Source: Rhizobium sp. BT04
Lineage (GTDB): Bacteria > Pseudomonadota > Alphaproteobacteria > Rhizobiales > Rhizobiaceae
Assembly (NCBI RefSeq): GCF_030053135.1
Contig: NZ_CP125652.1
Coordinates: 806,001-870,000, forward strand
Direction: 5' to 3'
DNA: 64,000 nt
Shown here: positions 10,884 to 20,211 of the stretch, in pieces
Layout of the letters: each line of letters begins with the position of its first letter
Position numbering within the stretch: the first letter of the stretch is position 1
Position numbers and translations under genes: made by a program
The notes under the pieces: generated by a model
Databases searched by the model: none
What the model saw: only the letters and a program-made list of their open reading frames with translations
What the model was told of the DNA's origin: nothing

Positions 10884-12191
10884 ATGATCCCGCGTTATTC
10901 CCGGCCTGAAATGGTCGCCATCTGGTCTCCCGAAACCAAGTTCCGCATCTGGTTCGAGATCGAGGCGCATGCCTGCGACGCGCTGGCCGAGCTCGGCGTC
11001 ATCCCGAAATCGGCGGCAAAGACGATCTGGGAAAAAGGCGGCGCCGCCACCTTCGACGTCAACCGCATCGACGAGATCGAGGCCGTCACCAAGCATGACG
11101 TCATCGCCTTCCTCACCCATCTCGCCGAGATCGTCGGCCCGGATGCGCGCTTTGTCCATCAGGGCATGACTTCGTCCGACGTGCTCGACACCTGCTTCAA
11201 CGTCCAGCTGGTACGCGCCACCGACATCCTCATCGCCGATCTCGACCGCCTGCTCGCAGCGCTGAAAACCCGCGCCTTCGAACACAAGGACACCGTCACC
11301 ATCGGCCGCTCGCACGGCATCCATGCCGAGCCGACGACCTTCGGCGTCAAGCTGGCGCTGGCCTATGCCGAATTCGAGCGCTGCCGCCAGCGCCTCGTCG
11401 CCGCCCGCGAGGAAGTCGCGACCTGCGCCATCTCGGGCGCCGTCGGCACCTTCGCCAATATCGATCCGCGCGTCGAGGAACATGTCGCCGCAGCACTGGG
11501 CCTGAAGGCCGAGCCGGTCTCGACGCAGGTCATCCCGCGTGACCGCCACGCCATGTATTTTGCCACCCTCGGCGTCGTCGCCTCGTCGATCGAGCGCCTG
11601 GCGACCGAAATCCGCCACCTGCAGCGCACCGAGGTGCTGGAGGCCGAAGAATATTTCTCGCCCGGCCAGAAGGGCTCTTCGGCCATGCCGCACAAGCGCA
11701 ACCCGGTTCTGACCGAAAACCTGACCGGCCTTGCCCGCATGGTCCGCTCCTACGCCCTGCCGGCGATGGAAAACGTCGCCCTCTGGCACGAGCGCGATAT
11801 CTCGCATTCCTCAGTCGAGCGCATGATCGGCCCCGATGCCACAGTCACCCTCGATTTCGCCCTGTCCAGGCTTGCCGGCGTCATCGAGAAGCTGCTGGTC
11901 TATCCCGAGAATATGGAGAAGAACCTCAACAAGTTCCGCGGCCTCGTCCACTCCCAGCGCGTCCTCCTGGCGCTGACCCAGGCCGGCACCTCCCGCGAGG
12001 ATGCCTATCGCCTCGTCCAGCGCAATGCCATGAAGGTCTGGGAACAGGGCAAGGATTTTTTGGAGGAGCTGCTGGCGGATGCGGAGGTCCGCACGGCGCT
12101 TTCGGAGGATGACATCCGGGAGAAGTTCGATCTCGGCTACCATACCAAACACGTCGACACGATCTTCCGGCGGGTGTTTGGCGAGGCGTGA
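10884..12191 (+). CDS. purB: Adenylosuccinate lyase
   Basis: 435-residue fumarase/aspartase-superfamily enzyme acting at two steps of purine synthesis: cleavage of SAICAR to AICAR and of adenylosuccinate to AMP, both releasing fumarate. Signature SSAMPHKRNP and the catalytic TIGRSHGIHAEP and MTSSDVLDTC regions are present. It is followed by a strong intrinsic terminator and is therefore transcribed apart from the purC-purS-kptA-purQ group. Confidence 0.95.
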   Translation: MIPRYSRPEMVAIWSPETKFRIWFEIEAHACDALAELGVIPKSAAKTIWEKGGAATFDVNRIDEIEAVTKHDVIAFLTHLAEIVGPDARFVHQGMTSSDVLDTCFNVQLVRATDILIADLDRLLAALKTRAFEHKDTVTIGRSHGIHAEPTTFGVKLALAYAEFERCRQRLVAAREEVATCAISGAVGTFANIDPRVEEHVAAALGLKAEPVSTQVIPRDRHAMYFATLGVVASSIERLATEIRHLQRTEVLEAEEYFSPGQKGSSAMPHKRNPVLTENLTGLARMVRSYALPAMENVALWHERDISHSSVERMIGPDATVTLDFALSRLAGVIEKLLVYPENMEKNLNKFRGLVHSQRVLLALTQAGTSREDAYRLVQRNAMKVWEQGKDFLEELLADAEVRTALSEDDIREKFDLGYHTKHVDTIFRRVFGEA

Positions 12192-12214
12192 ACGATCTGC
12201 AATAAACGATACGG

Positions 12215-12239
12215 CGGCGCCCTTGCAGGCGCCGTTTTT
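12215..12239 (+). terminator. Intrinsic terminator after purB
   Basis: A 7-bp perfect stem (CGGCGCC/GGCGCCG) with a 6-base loop is followed by TTTTT, 23 bases after the purB stop. Confidence 0.85.
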
Positions 12240-12303
12240 CTGCCGGCATACCTCTCCGTCAGAATCTGTCGGGTGGCTTTTCCCCTTAGTCGCAGCCTGA
12301 TGT

Positions 12304-12783
12304 TCAGCTTTTCTCAAGCGGCCGCTGTTTTTGCTTCGGCGCTTTAGCAACCACAGAACGTTTGCGTGCCTCCGCCTTTTTCAACGGCGCCGCTTTCACC
12401 ACTTCCTCTGTCCTACATACCTCCGTCTCGCCCCGGCCCTTGGCGGCCTTGGCGACCAACTCGTCGAGACGCTTCAACTCCTCTTCATCGAGATTTTCGA
12501 TGCCGATGAAACGGTTCTCGGCATGGCTCGTCAGGATGATTTCATTGAGCTTGGCCTGGATCGCCCTTGTGTCACGCGTCTGGGCGTTCTGCAGCACGAA
12601 AACCATCAGGAAGGTGACGATCGTTGTGGCGGTATTGATGACCAGCTGCCAGGTTTCCGAATAATCGAAGAAAGGGCCAAGTAAGGCCCAGAGGATGACG
12701 GCGGTCAGCGCCAGAATGAAGATGACGGGTTTGCCCGCCCATTCCGATGTCTTGGTCGCGAAGTGGGCGAACAGATGCTTCAT
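12304..12783 (-). CDS. Low-affinity iron permease family protein
   Basis: 159 residues with two membrane helices near the N-terminus (PVIFILALTAVILWALLGPF, then LVINTATTIVTFLMVFVLQN) and the QNAQTRDTRAIQAKLNEI stretch diagnostic of the low-affinity Fe/Cu permease-like family. The C-terminal third is Lys/Ala-rich (KAPKQKQRP) and probably disordered. Iron transport by bacterial members is not firmly demonstrated. It is convergent with purB. Confidence 0.8.
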   Translation of the reverse strand: MKHLFAHFATKTSEWAGKPVIFILALTAVILWALLGPFFDYSETWQLVINTATTIVTFLMVFVLQNAQTRDTRAIQAKLNEIILTSHAENRFIGIENLDEEELKRLDELVAKAAKGRGETEVCRTEEVVKAAPLKKAEARKRSVVAKAPKQKQRPLEKS

Positions 12784-12885
12784 CGTAACCTCTGAATCCT
12801 TCCTCGAACTCCGCTTTCTAAAAACGCCGAGGCCGGCTTGAGGTTCCCCCGGGGATCCGAGATTCCCGGGGGCACGTACTTGCGA

Positions 12886-13689
12886 TTACGCGGCTTCCCG
12901 CGCAATCAGCTTGCGATAGAGATGCCAGGTCGCATGGCCGAGGATCGGGATGACGAGCGCAAGCCCGGCAAAGACCGGGATCGTACCGATGACGAGCAGC
13001 GCTGCGACGATGAGGCCCCAGAGCAGCACCGGCACCGGATTGGCGACCGTGGCGCGGATCGAGGCGACGACGGCGGAAACGGCACCGACATCACGGTCGA
13101 GCAACAGCGGAAAGGTGATGACTGAAATCGCCAGCACGACGAGCGCAAAGACGAAGCCGATCAGATTGCCCCAGATGATCAACTGCATGCCTTCGGGCGT
13201 GCCGAAGACCTGGCGGAAGAAATCCGCCATGCTGCGCGGAAACACTTCGCCGAGCAGATTGCTGTAGAGAGTCTGCGCCGTCACCAGCCAGACGACGAAA
13301 AGGCCGCAAAGCATCAGCCCGACCGCGATGATCGATGGCAGCGCCGGCGAATGGCGCACGTCGAGCGCATGCGTCCAGGACGTGTCGAGGCCGGCCTCGC
13401 GCCGGCGGCTGATTTCATAGAGGCCAATCGCTGCAATCGGGCCGATCAGCACGAAACCCGCCATAAGCGGGAAGACCATCGGTAGGAGGTTGGCGCCCGA
13501 GGTCCACAGCGTCAGGAAGACGCCGGCGATCGGATACATCAGGCACAGGAACACGTAGTGGGACGGTTTCTCCATAAAATCCTCGTATCCGCGCTTCAGC
13601 GCGTCGAAGACGTCGGCGATACCGATGCGATTGACCACGGGCCGCGCGAAGCTTTCGCCAGCACCCGTCATGACATGAAATGCCGCCAT
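12886..13689 (-). CDS. DUF2189 multi-pass membrane protein
   Basis: 267 residues from ATG 13689, preceded by a strong GAGGAGGAG ribosome site; a longer frame to 13854 has no comparable site. It begins with a soluble segment (VNRIGIADVFDALKRGYEDF), then about six hydrophobic helices. The FPLMAGFVLIGPIAAIGLYEISRRRE stretch is characteristic of DUF2189. No function has been established for this family of integral membrane proteins. Confidence 0.8.
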   Translation of the reverse strand: MAAFHVMTGAGESFARPVVNRIGIADVFDALKRGYEDFMEKPSHYVFLCLMYPIAGVFLTLWTSGANLLPMVFPLMAGFVLIGPIAAIGLYEISRRREAGLDTSWTHALDVRHSPALPSIIAVGLMLCGLFVVWLVTAQTLYSNLLGEVFPRSMADFFRQVFGTPEGMQLIIWGNLIGFVFALVVLAISVITFPLLLDRDVGAVSAVVASIRATVANPVPVLLWGLIVAALLVIGTIPVFAGLALVIPILGHATWHLYRKLIAREAA

Positions 13690-13866
13690 GGCTTTCTCCT
13701 CCTCAGCCGAGACCTGGTCGGCGGCGGACGCGCATCGGCGGGCAAGCCGACACGAAATCCGCAACCGGCACTGGAGCAATATAGCAAAGCTCAGCGCCCG
13801 TGTCGCTCTCTCGCTTTCACATCCCCTCTTGACATCTTGGGCAAGCTTTCTCACATCGGCGGCACT

Positions 13867-14421
13867 ATGAAAGCCTCAGACGCAGATATCCTCATCATCC
13901 CCGGCTACACCAATTCCGGCCCGAGCCACTGGCAGAGCCGCTGGGAGGCAAAACTCAGCACGGCGCGGCGCGTCGAACAGGCCGAATGGACGAAGCCGGT
14001 CCGCGAAGACTGGATCGCCCGTATCGCCGAGGAGGTGAACGCCTCGACCCGCCCGGTCATCCTCGTCGCCCATTCGCTCGGCGTGGCCTCGGCCATTCAT
14101 GCCATCCCGCATTTCCGCAAGCCGGTGGCGGGCGCCTTCTTCGTTGCCCCGCCGGATGTCGCCAATCCCAACATCCGCCCGAAGCACCTGATGACCTTCG
14201 GACCCTATCCCCGCGATCCGCTGCCCTTCCCCTCGATCACGGTGGCCAGCCGCAACGATCCGTTCGGCTCTTACGAACATGCCGACGAAATCGCCAGCAG
14301 CTGGGGCTCCTTCCTCGTCGATGCCGGGGAAGCCGGTCATATCAACGCTGATTCCGGTCATGGCCCCTGGCCGGAAGGCACGATGGTCTTCGCCCAGTTC
14401 CTCAGCCGGCTCTCCATCTGA
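13867..14421 (+). CDS. RBBP9/YdeN-type alpha/beta hydrolase
   Basis: 184-residue serine hydrolase from ATG 13867. Start ILIIPGYTNSGPSHWQSRWE and nucleophile motif VAHSLG (Ser in H-S-L-G), followed by the Asp region (ASRNDPFGSYEHA) and the His in GHINADSGHGPWPEG, match the RBBP9/YdeN family. The natural substrate is unknown. It is monocistronic between a divergent DUF2189 gene and a signalling gene. Confidence 0.85.
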   Translation: MKASDADILIIPGYTNSGPSHWQSRWEAKLSTARRVEQAEWTKPVREDWIARIAEEVNASTRPVILVAHSLGVASAIHAIPHFRKPVAGAFFVAPPDVANPNIRPKHLMTFGPYPRDPLPFPSITVASRNDPFGSYEHADEIASSWGSFLVDAGEAGHINADSGHGPWPEGTMVFAQFLSRLSI

Positions 14422-14519
14422 TTGAAGGAAAACCCGCCTCCTCGCTAGTTCAGCAAGTGCTTTCTAAGTCTTTCTTAATGGAATGACAGCAGACTGCACG
14501 AAGATTGAAATAAGCGAGA

Positions 14520-16817
14520 ATGCCCGTGAAGAAAGCCCATCCAAAGGCCGAGGATCCGCATGGCGAGGCCGCAACGGCTGAGACAGGCGTCGGCAACGGG
14601 GCGGCCGACGAATCCGATCTGGCGGATCGGGAAAGTCGATGGAACCATGCGCTCGTCGGCTCGGGCCTCGGCGTATGGGATCACAACTTTCGTCTCGGCC
14701 GAAAATATTACTCGCAGACGTGGAAGACCATGCGCGGCATGGCGCCCGACGAGGAGACCGCCGGCGATTACGAGGCCTGGCTGCAGCTCGTCCACCCCGA
14801 TGATCGCGATTTCGTCGTCCATGCCATCGAGCGGCAAAATGCCGGCGACCGGGATTTCCAGATTTTCGAATATCGCGAACGCCACCGGGACGGCCACTGG
14901 ATCTGGATCGACTGCCGCGGCGCCTGCGTGGAATGGGACGAGAACGGCGTGCCGACGCGCATCGTCGGCACGGATACCGATATTACCGCCCGCAAGGAGG
15001 CCGAGGAGACGCTGTCGCGTCTGTCGCGCCGGCTCGAACTGGCGCTGGAGATTTCCCGCATCGGCGTTTTCGAGGCGGATATCGACAATGATACGGTCGA
15101 ATGGGACGACCGCCTCATCGCCATTTACGGACTGCAGGGCGCCGCGCGCCAGATCGCCAGCGACGCCTGGGCGAAAAGTCTGCATCCCGAGGACCGCGAG
15201 CGCGTGCTGGGCCTGTCCGACCGTAGCGTCGAAAGCGGCAGTGATTTCCAGCAGGAATACCGCATCATTCGCGGCGACGGCGTCGAACGTGTCATCCGCG
15301 CCCGCTCGGCCTTCTTCATCGACGGCAACGGCCACCGCAAGCTGATCGGCGCCAATTGGGACGTCACCGCGGAGGTCGCGCTCCGAAACGAGTTGCAGCG
15401 CGCCAAGGATCTGGCCGAGGCCCGCAATCGCGAACTCGAAGCCGCCAAGGAGAGCATCGAGCACCTGGCGCTGCACGATTATCTCACCAGCCTGCCGAAC
15501 CGCCGCTATCTCGACAAGATGCTGGATGAGCGCTCGGCCGAGTGCCGGGCCAAGGGCCTTGGGCTGGCGATCCTGCATATCGATCTCGACCGTTTCAAGC
15601 AGATCAACGACACGCTCGGCCACCGGGCGGGCGACGCCATGCTCAAGCATGCCGCAAGCGTGCTCGGAAATTCCGTCCGCGCCGCCGATTTCGTCGCCCG
15701 CATCGGCGGTGACGAGTTCGTCATCCTCTGCATCGTCGATCCCGGGTCGAAGAAGATCGCCGGCCTTGCTCAACGTATCATTCGCGAATTGCGCAAACCC
15801 GTCCGGTACGAGGGGCACGACTGCCGTTTCGGCGCCAGTATCGGCATTGCCATCGACAGCGGGCCGAAGCTCGATGCCAAGCAGACGCTGCTCGATGCCG
15901 ATATCGCGCTTTATCGCGCCAAGGGCCTCGGTCGCAACCGCTTCGAGTTTTTCTCGGCCGCTGCCCGCCGCGACATCATCTCCGCCAAGCACCTTGCCGA
16001 CGAGATCCTGATCGGCCTCGAGCGCAATGAATTCGTGCCCTTCTATCAGCTGCAGTTCGATGCCCGCACGCTCGATGTCGTGGGCGTCGAAACACTTGCC
16101 CGCTGGCAGCACCCAGTGCACGGGCTGCTGACGCCCGATCGCTTCCTCGATATCGCCGAGGATCTCGACGTCGTTTCGACCATCGATGCCCTGATCCTGG
16201 AGCGCGCCCTTGCCGACCGCCGCGCCTGGATCAAGGACGGGCTGCCGGTGCCGAAAATATCGGTCAACGTTTCCGCCAGGCGGCTTGCCGATCCCGATCT
16301 CGGCAAGAAGCTCCGCGCCCTGAAGATCACGCCTGGCACCATCTCCTTCGAACTGCTGGAATCGATCTCGCTCGACGATTGCGATGAGGCGGTGGCCGCC
16401 AATCTGAAAAAGCTGCGCAAACTCGGCATCGACATCCAGATCGATGATTTCGGCACCGGCCACGCCTCGATCGTCAGCCTGCTGCGCTTGAGTCCGAAGA
16501 CGCTGAAGATCGACCGCGAGCTGATCCGCATGCTGCCGCAATCGGCCGAGCAGCGCAAACTGGTCGGCTCGATCATCGATATCGGCCGCTCGCTTGGCAT
16601 TCTCGTCATCGCCGAGGGTGTTGAGACGGCGGATCATATCCGCATTCTCGAAGAGCTCGACTGCGACACGCTGCAGGGCTACGCGCTCGCCCGGCCGATG
16701 CCGGCCATGCAGATCCCCTCCTTCATCCGCGGCGGAAGTTGGCGCCACGGGCAAACCGCCGCTCGCGCCTTGCAGACGCAGCTTCGTCGCGCGTTGCGAA
16801 GCAGAGCTGCCAAATAA
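14520..16817 (+). CDS. PAS-PAS-GGDEF-EAL cyclic-di-GMP signalling protein
   Basis: 765 residues without a membrane segment. Two PAS/PAC sensor domains (about 35-160 and 165-290) are followed by a short coiled coil, a GGDEF domain (motif GGDEF near residue 396) and an EAL domain (about 500-750). The diguanylate cyclase motif is intact. In the EAL domain the signature reads ETL (near 522), but the catalytic Glu, the NVSARRL Asn, DDFGTG and the late Glu of AEGVET are kept, so phosphodiesterase activity remains plausible. It would link a cytosolic signal to c-di-GMP and thus motility or biofilm. Confidence 0.9.
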   Translation: MPVKKAHPKAEDPHGEAATAETGVGNGAADESDLADRESRWNHALVGSGLGVWDHNFRLGRKYYSQTWKTMRGMAPDEETAGDYEAWLQLVHPDDRDFVVHAIERQNAGDRDFQIFEYRERHRDGHWIWIDCRGACVEWDENGVPTRIVGTDTDITARKEAEETLSRLSRRLELALEISRIGVFEADIDNDTVEWDDRLIAIYGLQGAARQIASDAWAKSLHPEDRERVLGLSDRSVESGSDFQQEYRIIRGDGVERVIRARSAFFIDGNGHRKLIGANWDVTAEVALRNELQRAKDLAEARNRELEAAKESIEHLALHDYLTSLPNRRYLDKMLDERSAECRAKGLGLAILHIDLDRFKQINDTLGHRAGDAMLKHAASVLGNSVRAADFVARIGGDEFVILCIVDPGSKKIAGLAQRIIRELRKPVRYEGHDCRFGASIGIAIDSGPKLDAKQTLLDADIALYRAKGLGRNRFEFFSAAARRDIISAKHLADEILIGLERNEFVPFYQLQFDARTLDVVGVETLARWQHPVHGLLTPDRFLDIAEDLDVVSTIDALILERALADRRAWIKDGLPVPKISVNVSARRLADPDLGKKLRALKITPGTISFELLESISLDDCDEAVAANLKKLRKLGIDIQIDDFGTGHASIVSLLRLSPKTLKIDRELIRMLPQSAEQRKLVGSIIDIGRSLGILVIAEGVETADHIRILEELDCDTLQGYALARPMPAMQIPSFIRGGSWRHGQTAARALQTQLRRALRSRAAK

Positions 16818-16923
16818 AAACCTGCCACAAGCAGCCCGCCATTTCGCCGTCATTTCACCGTAGAGGAAAAGGCGCTAGACTCATCTTGCGAATTCATTCG
16901 ATTCTCTTGGCGGTATTCCGTAG

Positions 16924-17011
16924 AATCGGAAACCGGGGCCAGGAAATTCGGAAACCGGGGCCAAGAAAATCCGAAACCGGGGCCAAGAGAATCCGAAACC
17001 GGGGAAGGAGC
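16924..17011. repeat. Four tandem 22-bp repeats upstream of purC
   Basis: Four contiguous units of exactly 22 bases start at 16924, 16946, 16968 and 16990. Each holds the core GAAACCGGGG; the first three continue with CCA, the fourth diverges after the core. There is no spacer between units. The array sits about 100 bases before the purC start. Spacing near two helical turns would place each core on the same face of the DNA. Confidence 0.85.
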
Positions 17012-17112
17012 GACAGGCGGATTGTGAAACCCACTCTTTTCCTTTAAGGGGACGCCACGAGATCGATCCACTCGCGCTATCCCAAGAGCGCCAACAACAG
17101 AGAATGACCACG

Positions 17113-17877
17113 ATGAACCGTCGCCGCCGTATCTACGAGGGCAAGGCAAAGATTCTGTATGAGGGCCCCGAACCGGGCACTTTGATCCAGTTTTTCAAGG
17201 ACGATGCCACTGCCTTCAACAAGAAGAAACACGAAGTCATCGATGGCAAGGGCGTCCTCAACAATCGCATTTCCGAATATATCTTCAGCCATCTGAACAA
17301 GATCGGCATCCCTACTCATTTCATCCGCCGGCTCAACATGCGCGAGCAGCTGATCAAGGAAGTGGAGATGATCCCGCTGGAGATCGTCGTGCGCAACGTC
17401 GCCGCCGGTTCGCTCGCCAAGCGCCTCGGGATCGATGAAGGCGTGGTCCTGCCGCGCTCGATCATCGAATTCTATTACAAGTCCGACGCGCTCGACGATC
17501 CGATGGTCTCCGAAGAGCACATCACTGCCTTCGGCTGGGCTAACCCCGCCGAGCTCGACGACATCATGGCGCTTGCCATCCGCGTCAACGACTTCATGAC
17601 CGGCCTGTTCCTCGGCGTCGGCATCCAGCTCGTCGACTTCAAGATCGAATGCGGCCGCCTGTTCGAAGGCGATCTGATGCGCATCATCCTCGCCGACGAG
17701 ATCTCGCCGGACAGCTGCCGGCTCTGGGATATCGAGACCCACGAGAAGATGGACAAGGATCGTTTCCGCCGCGATCTCGGCGGGCTGCTCGAAGCCTATT
17801 CCGAAGTTGCGCGCCGTCTCGGCATCATCAATGAAAACGAGCCTGTGCGCGGCACCGGTCCCGTTTTGGTTAAGTAA
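17113..17877 (+). CDS. purC: SAICAR synthetase (phosphoribosylaminoimidazole-succinocarboxamide synthase)
   Basis: 254-residue enzyme joining CAIR and aspartate with ATP in purine synthesis. Signatures are [14 protein letters not shown] (nucleotide loop), [27 protein letters not shown] and [12 protein letters not shown] 17113 is chosen over ATG 17104 because it gives the usual rhizobial length and a better-spaced GAGA site. It starts the purC-purS-kptA-purQ group, downstream of the 22-bp repeat array. Confidence 0.95.
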   Translation: MNRRRRIYEGKAKILYEGPEPGTLIQFFKDDATAFNKKKHEVIDGKGVLNNRISEYIFSHLNKIGIPTHFIRRLNMREQLIKEVEMIPLEIVVRNVAAGSLAKRLGIDEGVVLPRSIIEFYYKSDALDDPMVSEEHITAFGWANPAELDDIMALAIRVNDFMTGLFLGVGIQLVDFKIECGRLFEGDLMRIILADEISPDSCRLWDIETHEKMDKDRFRRDLGGLLEAYSEVARRLGIINENEPVRGTGPVLVK

Positions 17878-17912
17878 AAGATCGTCTGGTCAAGTAAGGC
17901 AGGAAAGACAAA

Positions 17913-18155
17913 GTGATCAAGGCTCGTGTCACCGTCACGCTGAAAAACGGCGTTCTCGATCCGCAGGGCAAGGCTATCGAGGGTGCGCTCAGTGCCCTCG
18001 GCTTCTCGGGCGTCGGCCATGTCAGACAGGGCAAGGTCTTCGACCTTGAACTGGAGGGCGCCGACAAGGCCAAGGCGGAAGCCGACCTCAAGGCCATGTG
18101 CGAAAAACTGCTCGCCAATACGGTGATCGAGAATTACGCGATCGCGATCGATTGA
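17913..18155 (+). CDS. purS: FGAM synthetase subunit PurS
   Basis: 80-residue small subunit that bridges PurL and PurQ in the three-part formylglycinamidine ribonucleotide synthetase. GTG start after AGGAAAG. Sequence KARVTVTLKNGVLDPQGKAIEGALSALGF with a later VIENYAIAID end is typical. It lies 35 bases after purC; the partner purQ follows kptA, and purL is about 3 kb further downstream. Confidence 0.95.
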   Translation: MIKARVTVTLKNGVLDPQGKAIEGALSALGFSGVGHVRQGKVFDLELEGADKAKAEADLKAMCEKLLANTVIENYAIAID

Positions 18156-18199
18156 CGATCACAGCCCCGTCGTCCGGCGGACTTTGAGGATTTGGCGTC

Positions 18200-18754
18200 A
18201 TGATGGAAGCAAAGCTGGAGACGGAAGTCTCGAAATATATGAGCTATGTTTTGCGTCATGCGCCGGAATCTGCGGGCTTGACGCTTGATGCCGAGGGCTG
18301 GGTGTCGTTCGATGCGCTCGAAAAAGCTCTGACGTCGAAATATGAGGTTTCCCGCGCCGATATTATCGAGATTGTCGAAAACAATCCGAAGAAGCGCTTC
18401 ACCCTCGCCGATAACAGAATTCGCGCCAACCAAGGTCATAGTGTCGACGTCGATCTCGCATTGAACCGGGTTGAGCCGCCTGCCGCTCTTTTTCACGGCA
18501 CGTCTCTGACGAGCTGGCCGTCGATCGAGCGCGAAGGCTTGAAGAAGATGCAACGGCACCACGTTCATCTCTCAGCGGATGTCGAAACCGCGAAAATCGT
18601 CGCAATGCGCCGCAAGGGTGAACATCTCATCCTGCGCGTCGATGCGGCCCGCATGTTTTCTGAGGGTCATTCTTTCTTTGTCTCCGACAATGGAGTATGG
18701 CTCGCCGAAAGCGTTCCAGTTCAATATCTTTCGCTAGACGCAGGGACCCCATGA
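18200..18754 (+). CDS. kptA: RNA 2'-phosphotransferase KptA/Tpt1
   Basis: 184-residue NAD+-dependent enzyme family that removes a 2'-phosphate from RNA, producing ADP-ribose 1'',2''-cyclic phosphate. Motifs: [17 protein letters not shown] (winged-helix domain with conserved Arg-His), [15 protein letters not shown], and the C-terminal [15 protein letters not shown]. In eukaryotes it finishes tRNA splicing; bacteria have no such splicing and the bacterial role is uncertain. It is wedged between purS (44 bases) and purQ (ATGA overlap), so it must be co-translated with a purine enzyme. Confidence 0.9.
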   Translation: MMEAKLETEVSKYMSYVLRHAPESAGLTLDAEGWVSFDALEKALTSKYEVSRADIIEIVENNPKKRFTLADNRIRANQGHSVDVDLALNRVEPPAALFHGTSLTSWPSIEREGLKKMQRHHVHLSADVETAKIVAMRRKGEHLILRVDAARMFSEGHSFFVSDNGVWLAESVPVQYLSLDAGTP

Positions 18755-19422
18755 AATCAGCCGTCGTTCAACTTCCGGGCCTCAACCGCGACCGCGACAT
18801 GATCGCCGCCTTGACCAAGATCTCCGGCCAGCCACCGGTGACGATCTGGCAGACGGAGACCGAGATCCCCGATGTCGACCTGATCGTCATCCCCGGCGGC
18901 TTCTCTTACGGCGACTATCTGCGCTGCGGCGCGATCGCCGCCCGCATGCCGGTCATGCAGGCGATCATCGACAAGGCTGCAAAGGGCGTGAAGGTGCTCG
19001 GTGTCTGCAATGGCTTCCAGATTCTCGTCGAGGCCGGCCTGCTGCCCGGCGCGCTGATGCGCAATTCCTCGCTGAAATTCGTTTGCCGCGAGATCAAGCT
19101 GGAAGTCGTCAATGCCGAGACGGATTTCACCCGCGCCTATGCGCAGGGTCAGGTCATCCGCTGCCCGGTCGCCCATCACGACGGCAATTATTTCGCCGAC
19201 GAAGCGACGCTGGCTGCGATCGAAGGCAATGGCCAGGTGGTCTTCCGTTATGCCGAGGGCACCAATCCGAACGGCTCGATCAACGATATCGCCGCCGTCA
19301 TGAATGAAAAGGGCAACGTGCTCGGCATGATGCCGCATCCCGAGAACCTGATCGAGGCCGCCCATGGCGGTTCGGACGGCCGTGGCCTCTTTGCTTCGGC
19401 GCTCGACGTCATCGCCGCCTGA
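18751..19422 (+). CDS. purQ: FGAM synthetase glutaminase subunit PurQ
   Basis: 223-residue class I glutamine amidotransferase that supplies ammonia to PurL. The nucleophile is in LGVCNGFQ, and the His-Glu pair is in MMPHPEN. The ATG overlaps the kptA stop (ATGA), so translation is probably coupled. A longer frame from 18697 lies inside kptA and is rejected. Confidence 0.95.
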   Translation: MKSAVVQLPGLNRDRDMIAALTKISGQPPVTIWQTETEIPDVDLIVIPGGFSYGDYLRCGAIAARMPVMQAIIDKAAKGVKVLGVCNGFQILVEAGLLPGALMRNSSLKFVCREIKLEVVNAETDFTRAYAQGQVIRCPVAHHDGNYFADEATLAAIEGNGQVVFRYAEGTNPNGSINDIAAVMNEKGNVLGMMPHPENLIEAAHGGSDGRGLFASALDVIAA

Positions 19423-19465
19423 GCCCTGAACTCAAAATCTCTCATCCGGATCTGGAGCAAGATCG

Positions 19466-19858
19466 ATGCGCCCTCGCCTCGCAAACGCCGCCCTGCTGAC
19501 CGCTCTCGCAGCCACGGTGACAGCCTGCCAGACGCCGGCGCCCACGACGGGCCCGAACCGCAGCGCGCTGCCGACGATGGAACGCGTGGCGCTCAGCGCC
19601 AATGCCTGCTGGTTCAAATCGGGCGATCCGGCTTTTGCTGCCTATAAGCTCGCGCCGGAGCTCAATTCCTTCTCCGGCCGGCCGCGCATCCTGCTCGTCC
19701 ACAAGGGCAGCCCGGAAAGCCGGCCATTGCTCGTCGTGCAGGCCGAGGGAAGCCCGTCGCACCTGCAGGCTTTCGGTCCGATGATGCAGGAGCCGGTCGC
19801 CGGCCGCATCACCGCCGACGTCAATCGCTGGTCGGCAGGCAACAAGGCCTGCAGCTGA
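19466..19858 (+). CDS. Small putative lipoprotein
   Basis: 130 residues starting with a lipoprotein signal (MRPRLANAALLTALAATVTAC, lipid-modified Cys at 21 within VTAC). The mature part has two further cysteines (ANACWFKSGDP and NKACS) that could form a disulfide. I do not recognise a family. It follows purQ by 43 bases and may share its transcript, but a functional link to purine synthesis is unlikely. Confidence 0.65.
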   Translation: MRPRLANAALLTALAATVTACQTPAPTTGPNRSALPTMERVALSANACWFKSGDPAFAAYKLAPELNSFSGRPRILLVHKGSPESRPLLVVQAEGSPSHLQAFGPMMQEPVAGRITADVNRWSAGNKACS

Positions 19859-19873
19859 TCGCTCCGATCACGA

Positions 19874-20131
19874 TCAATCCCAGAAAAACGACTTGCTGAC
19901 TTCGCGTGCCGCATCCGACTGCGACACCCCGATATCCTTGAGCTCGGTCGCCGTCAGGCCTCTCAGTGCGCGCCGGCCTTCCCGCTTCTGATGCCAGAGA
20001 AGAATGGCGGCCCAGATCCGACCGAGACGCGTCGGCTCCTCGGCAGGCGTGGTCGGCAGGACAATTTGTCTCCTGTCTTCGTAGGAAACAATCGGTACAA
20101 TCGGCATTTTCATCTCAGGTAAGGCAGACAT
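19874..20131 (-). CDS. DUF1127 (YjiS-like) small protein
   Basis: 85 residues. The C-terminal half (RRALRGLTATELKDIGVSQSDAAREV) is the DUF1127 signature: a positively charged helix followed by LxxLxDIGlsR-like sequence. Short family members in Rhizobiaceae bind RNA and influence phosphate and sRNA-related traits; this copy is longer, with a 45-residue N-terminal extension. It is divergent from the MocR-type regulator with an 80-base shared promoter region. Confidence 0.8.
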   Translation of the reverse strand: MSALPEMKMPIVPIVSYEDRRQIVLPTTPAEEPTRLGRIWAAILLWHQKREGRRALRGLTATELKDIGVSQSDAAREVSKSFFWD

Positions 20132-20173
20132 TCCAGAATCCTCTTGGTTCGTCCGTTGGATTGTCTCTTACTC

Positions 20174-20202
20174 TTGACAGGTACAATGTGACAATATATG
20201 CA
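20174..20202 (+). promoter_or_regulatory. Predicted promoter of the MocR-type gene (leaderless)
   Basis: TTGACA (20174-20179), 17-base spacer, TATGCA (20197-20202). The predicted start of transcription (about 20209-20212) coincides with the ATG at 20212, implying a leaderless mRNA; no ribosome site is seen before that ATG. Confidence 0.5.
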
Positions 20203-20210
20203 ATTGTCAC
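20188..20210. promoter_or_regulatory. Perfect inverted repeat, probable MocR operator
   Basis: GTGACAAT (20188-20195) and ATTGTCAC (20203-20210) are perfect inverted copies with a 7-base centre. They flank the predicted -10 element and end one base before the start codon of the regulator. This position suits autorepression, and could also influence the divergent DUF1127 gene. Confidence 0.65.
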
Positions 20211-20211
20211 C

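Noticed and set aside
14475..16853. A 792-codon open frame on the minus strand
   Set aside because: It is antisense to the PAS-GGDEF-EAL gene, whose motifs are unmistakable; the minus frame shows no domain and reflects high GC.
16924..17011. CRISPR array
   Set aside because: The 22-bp units are contiguous with no spacers, and there are no cas genes.
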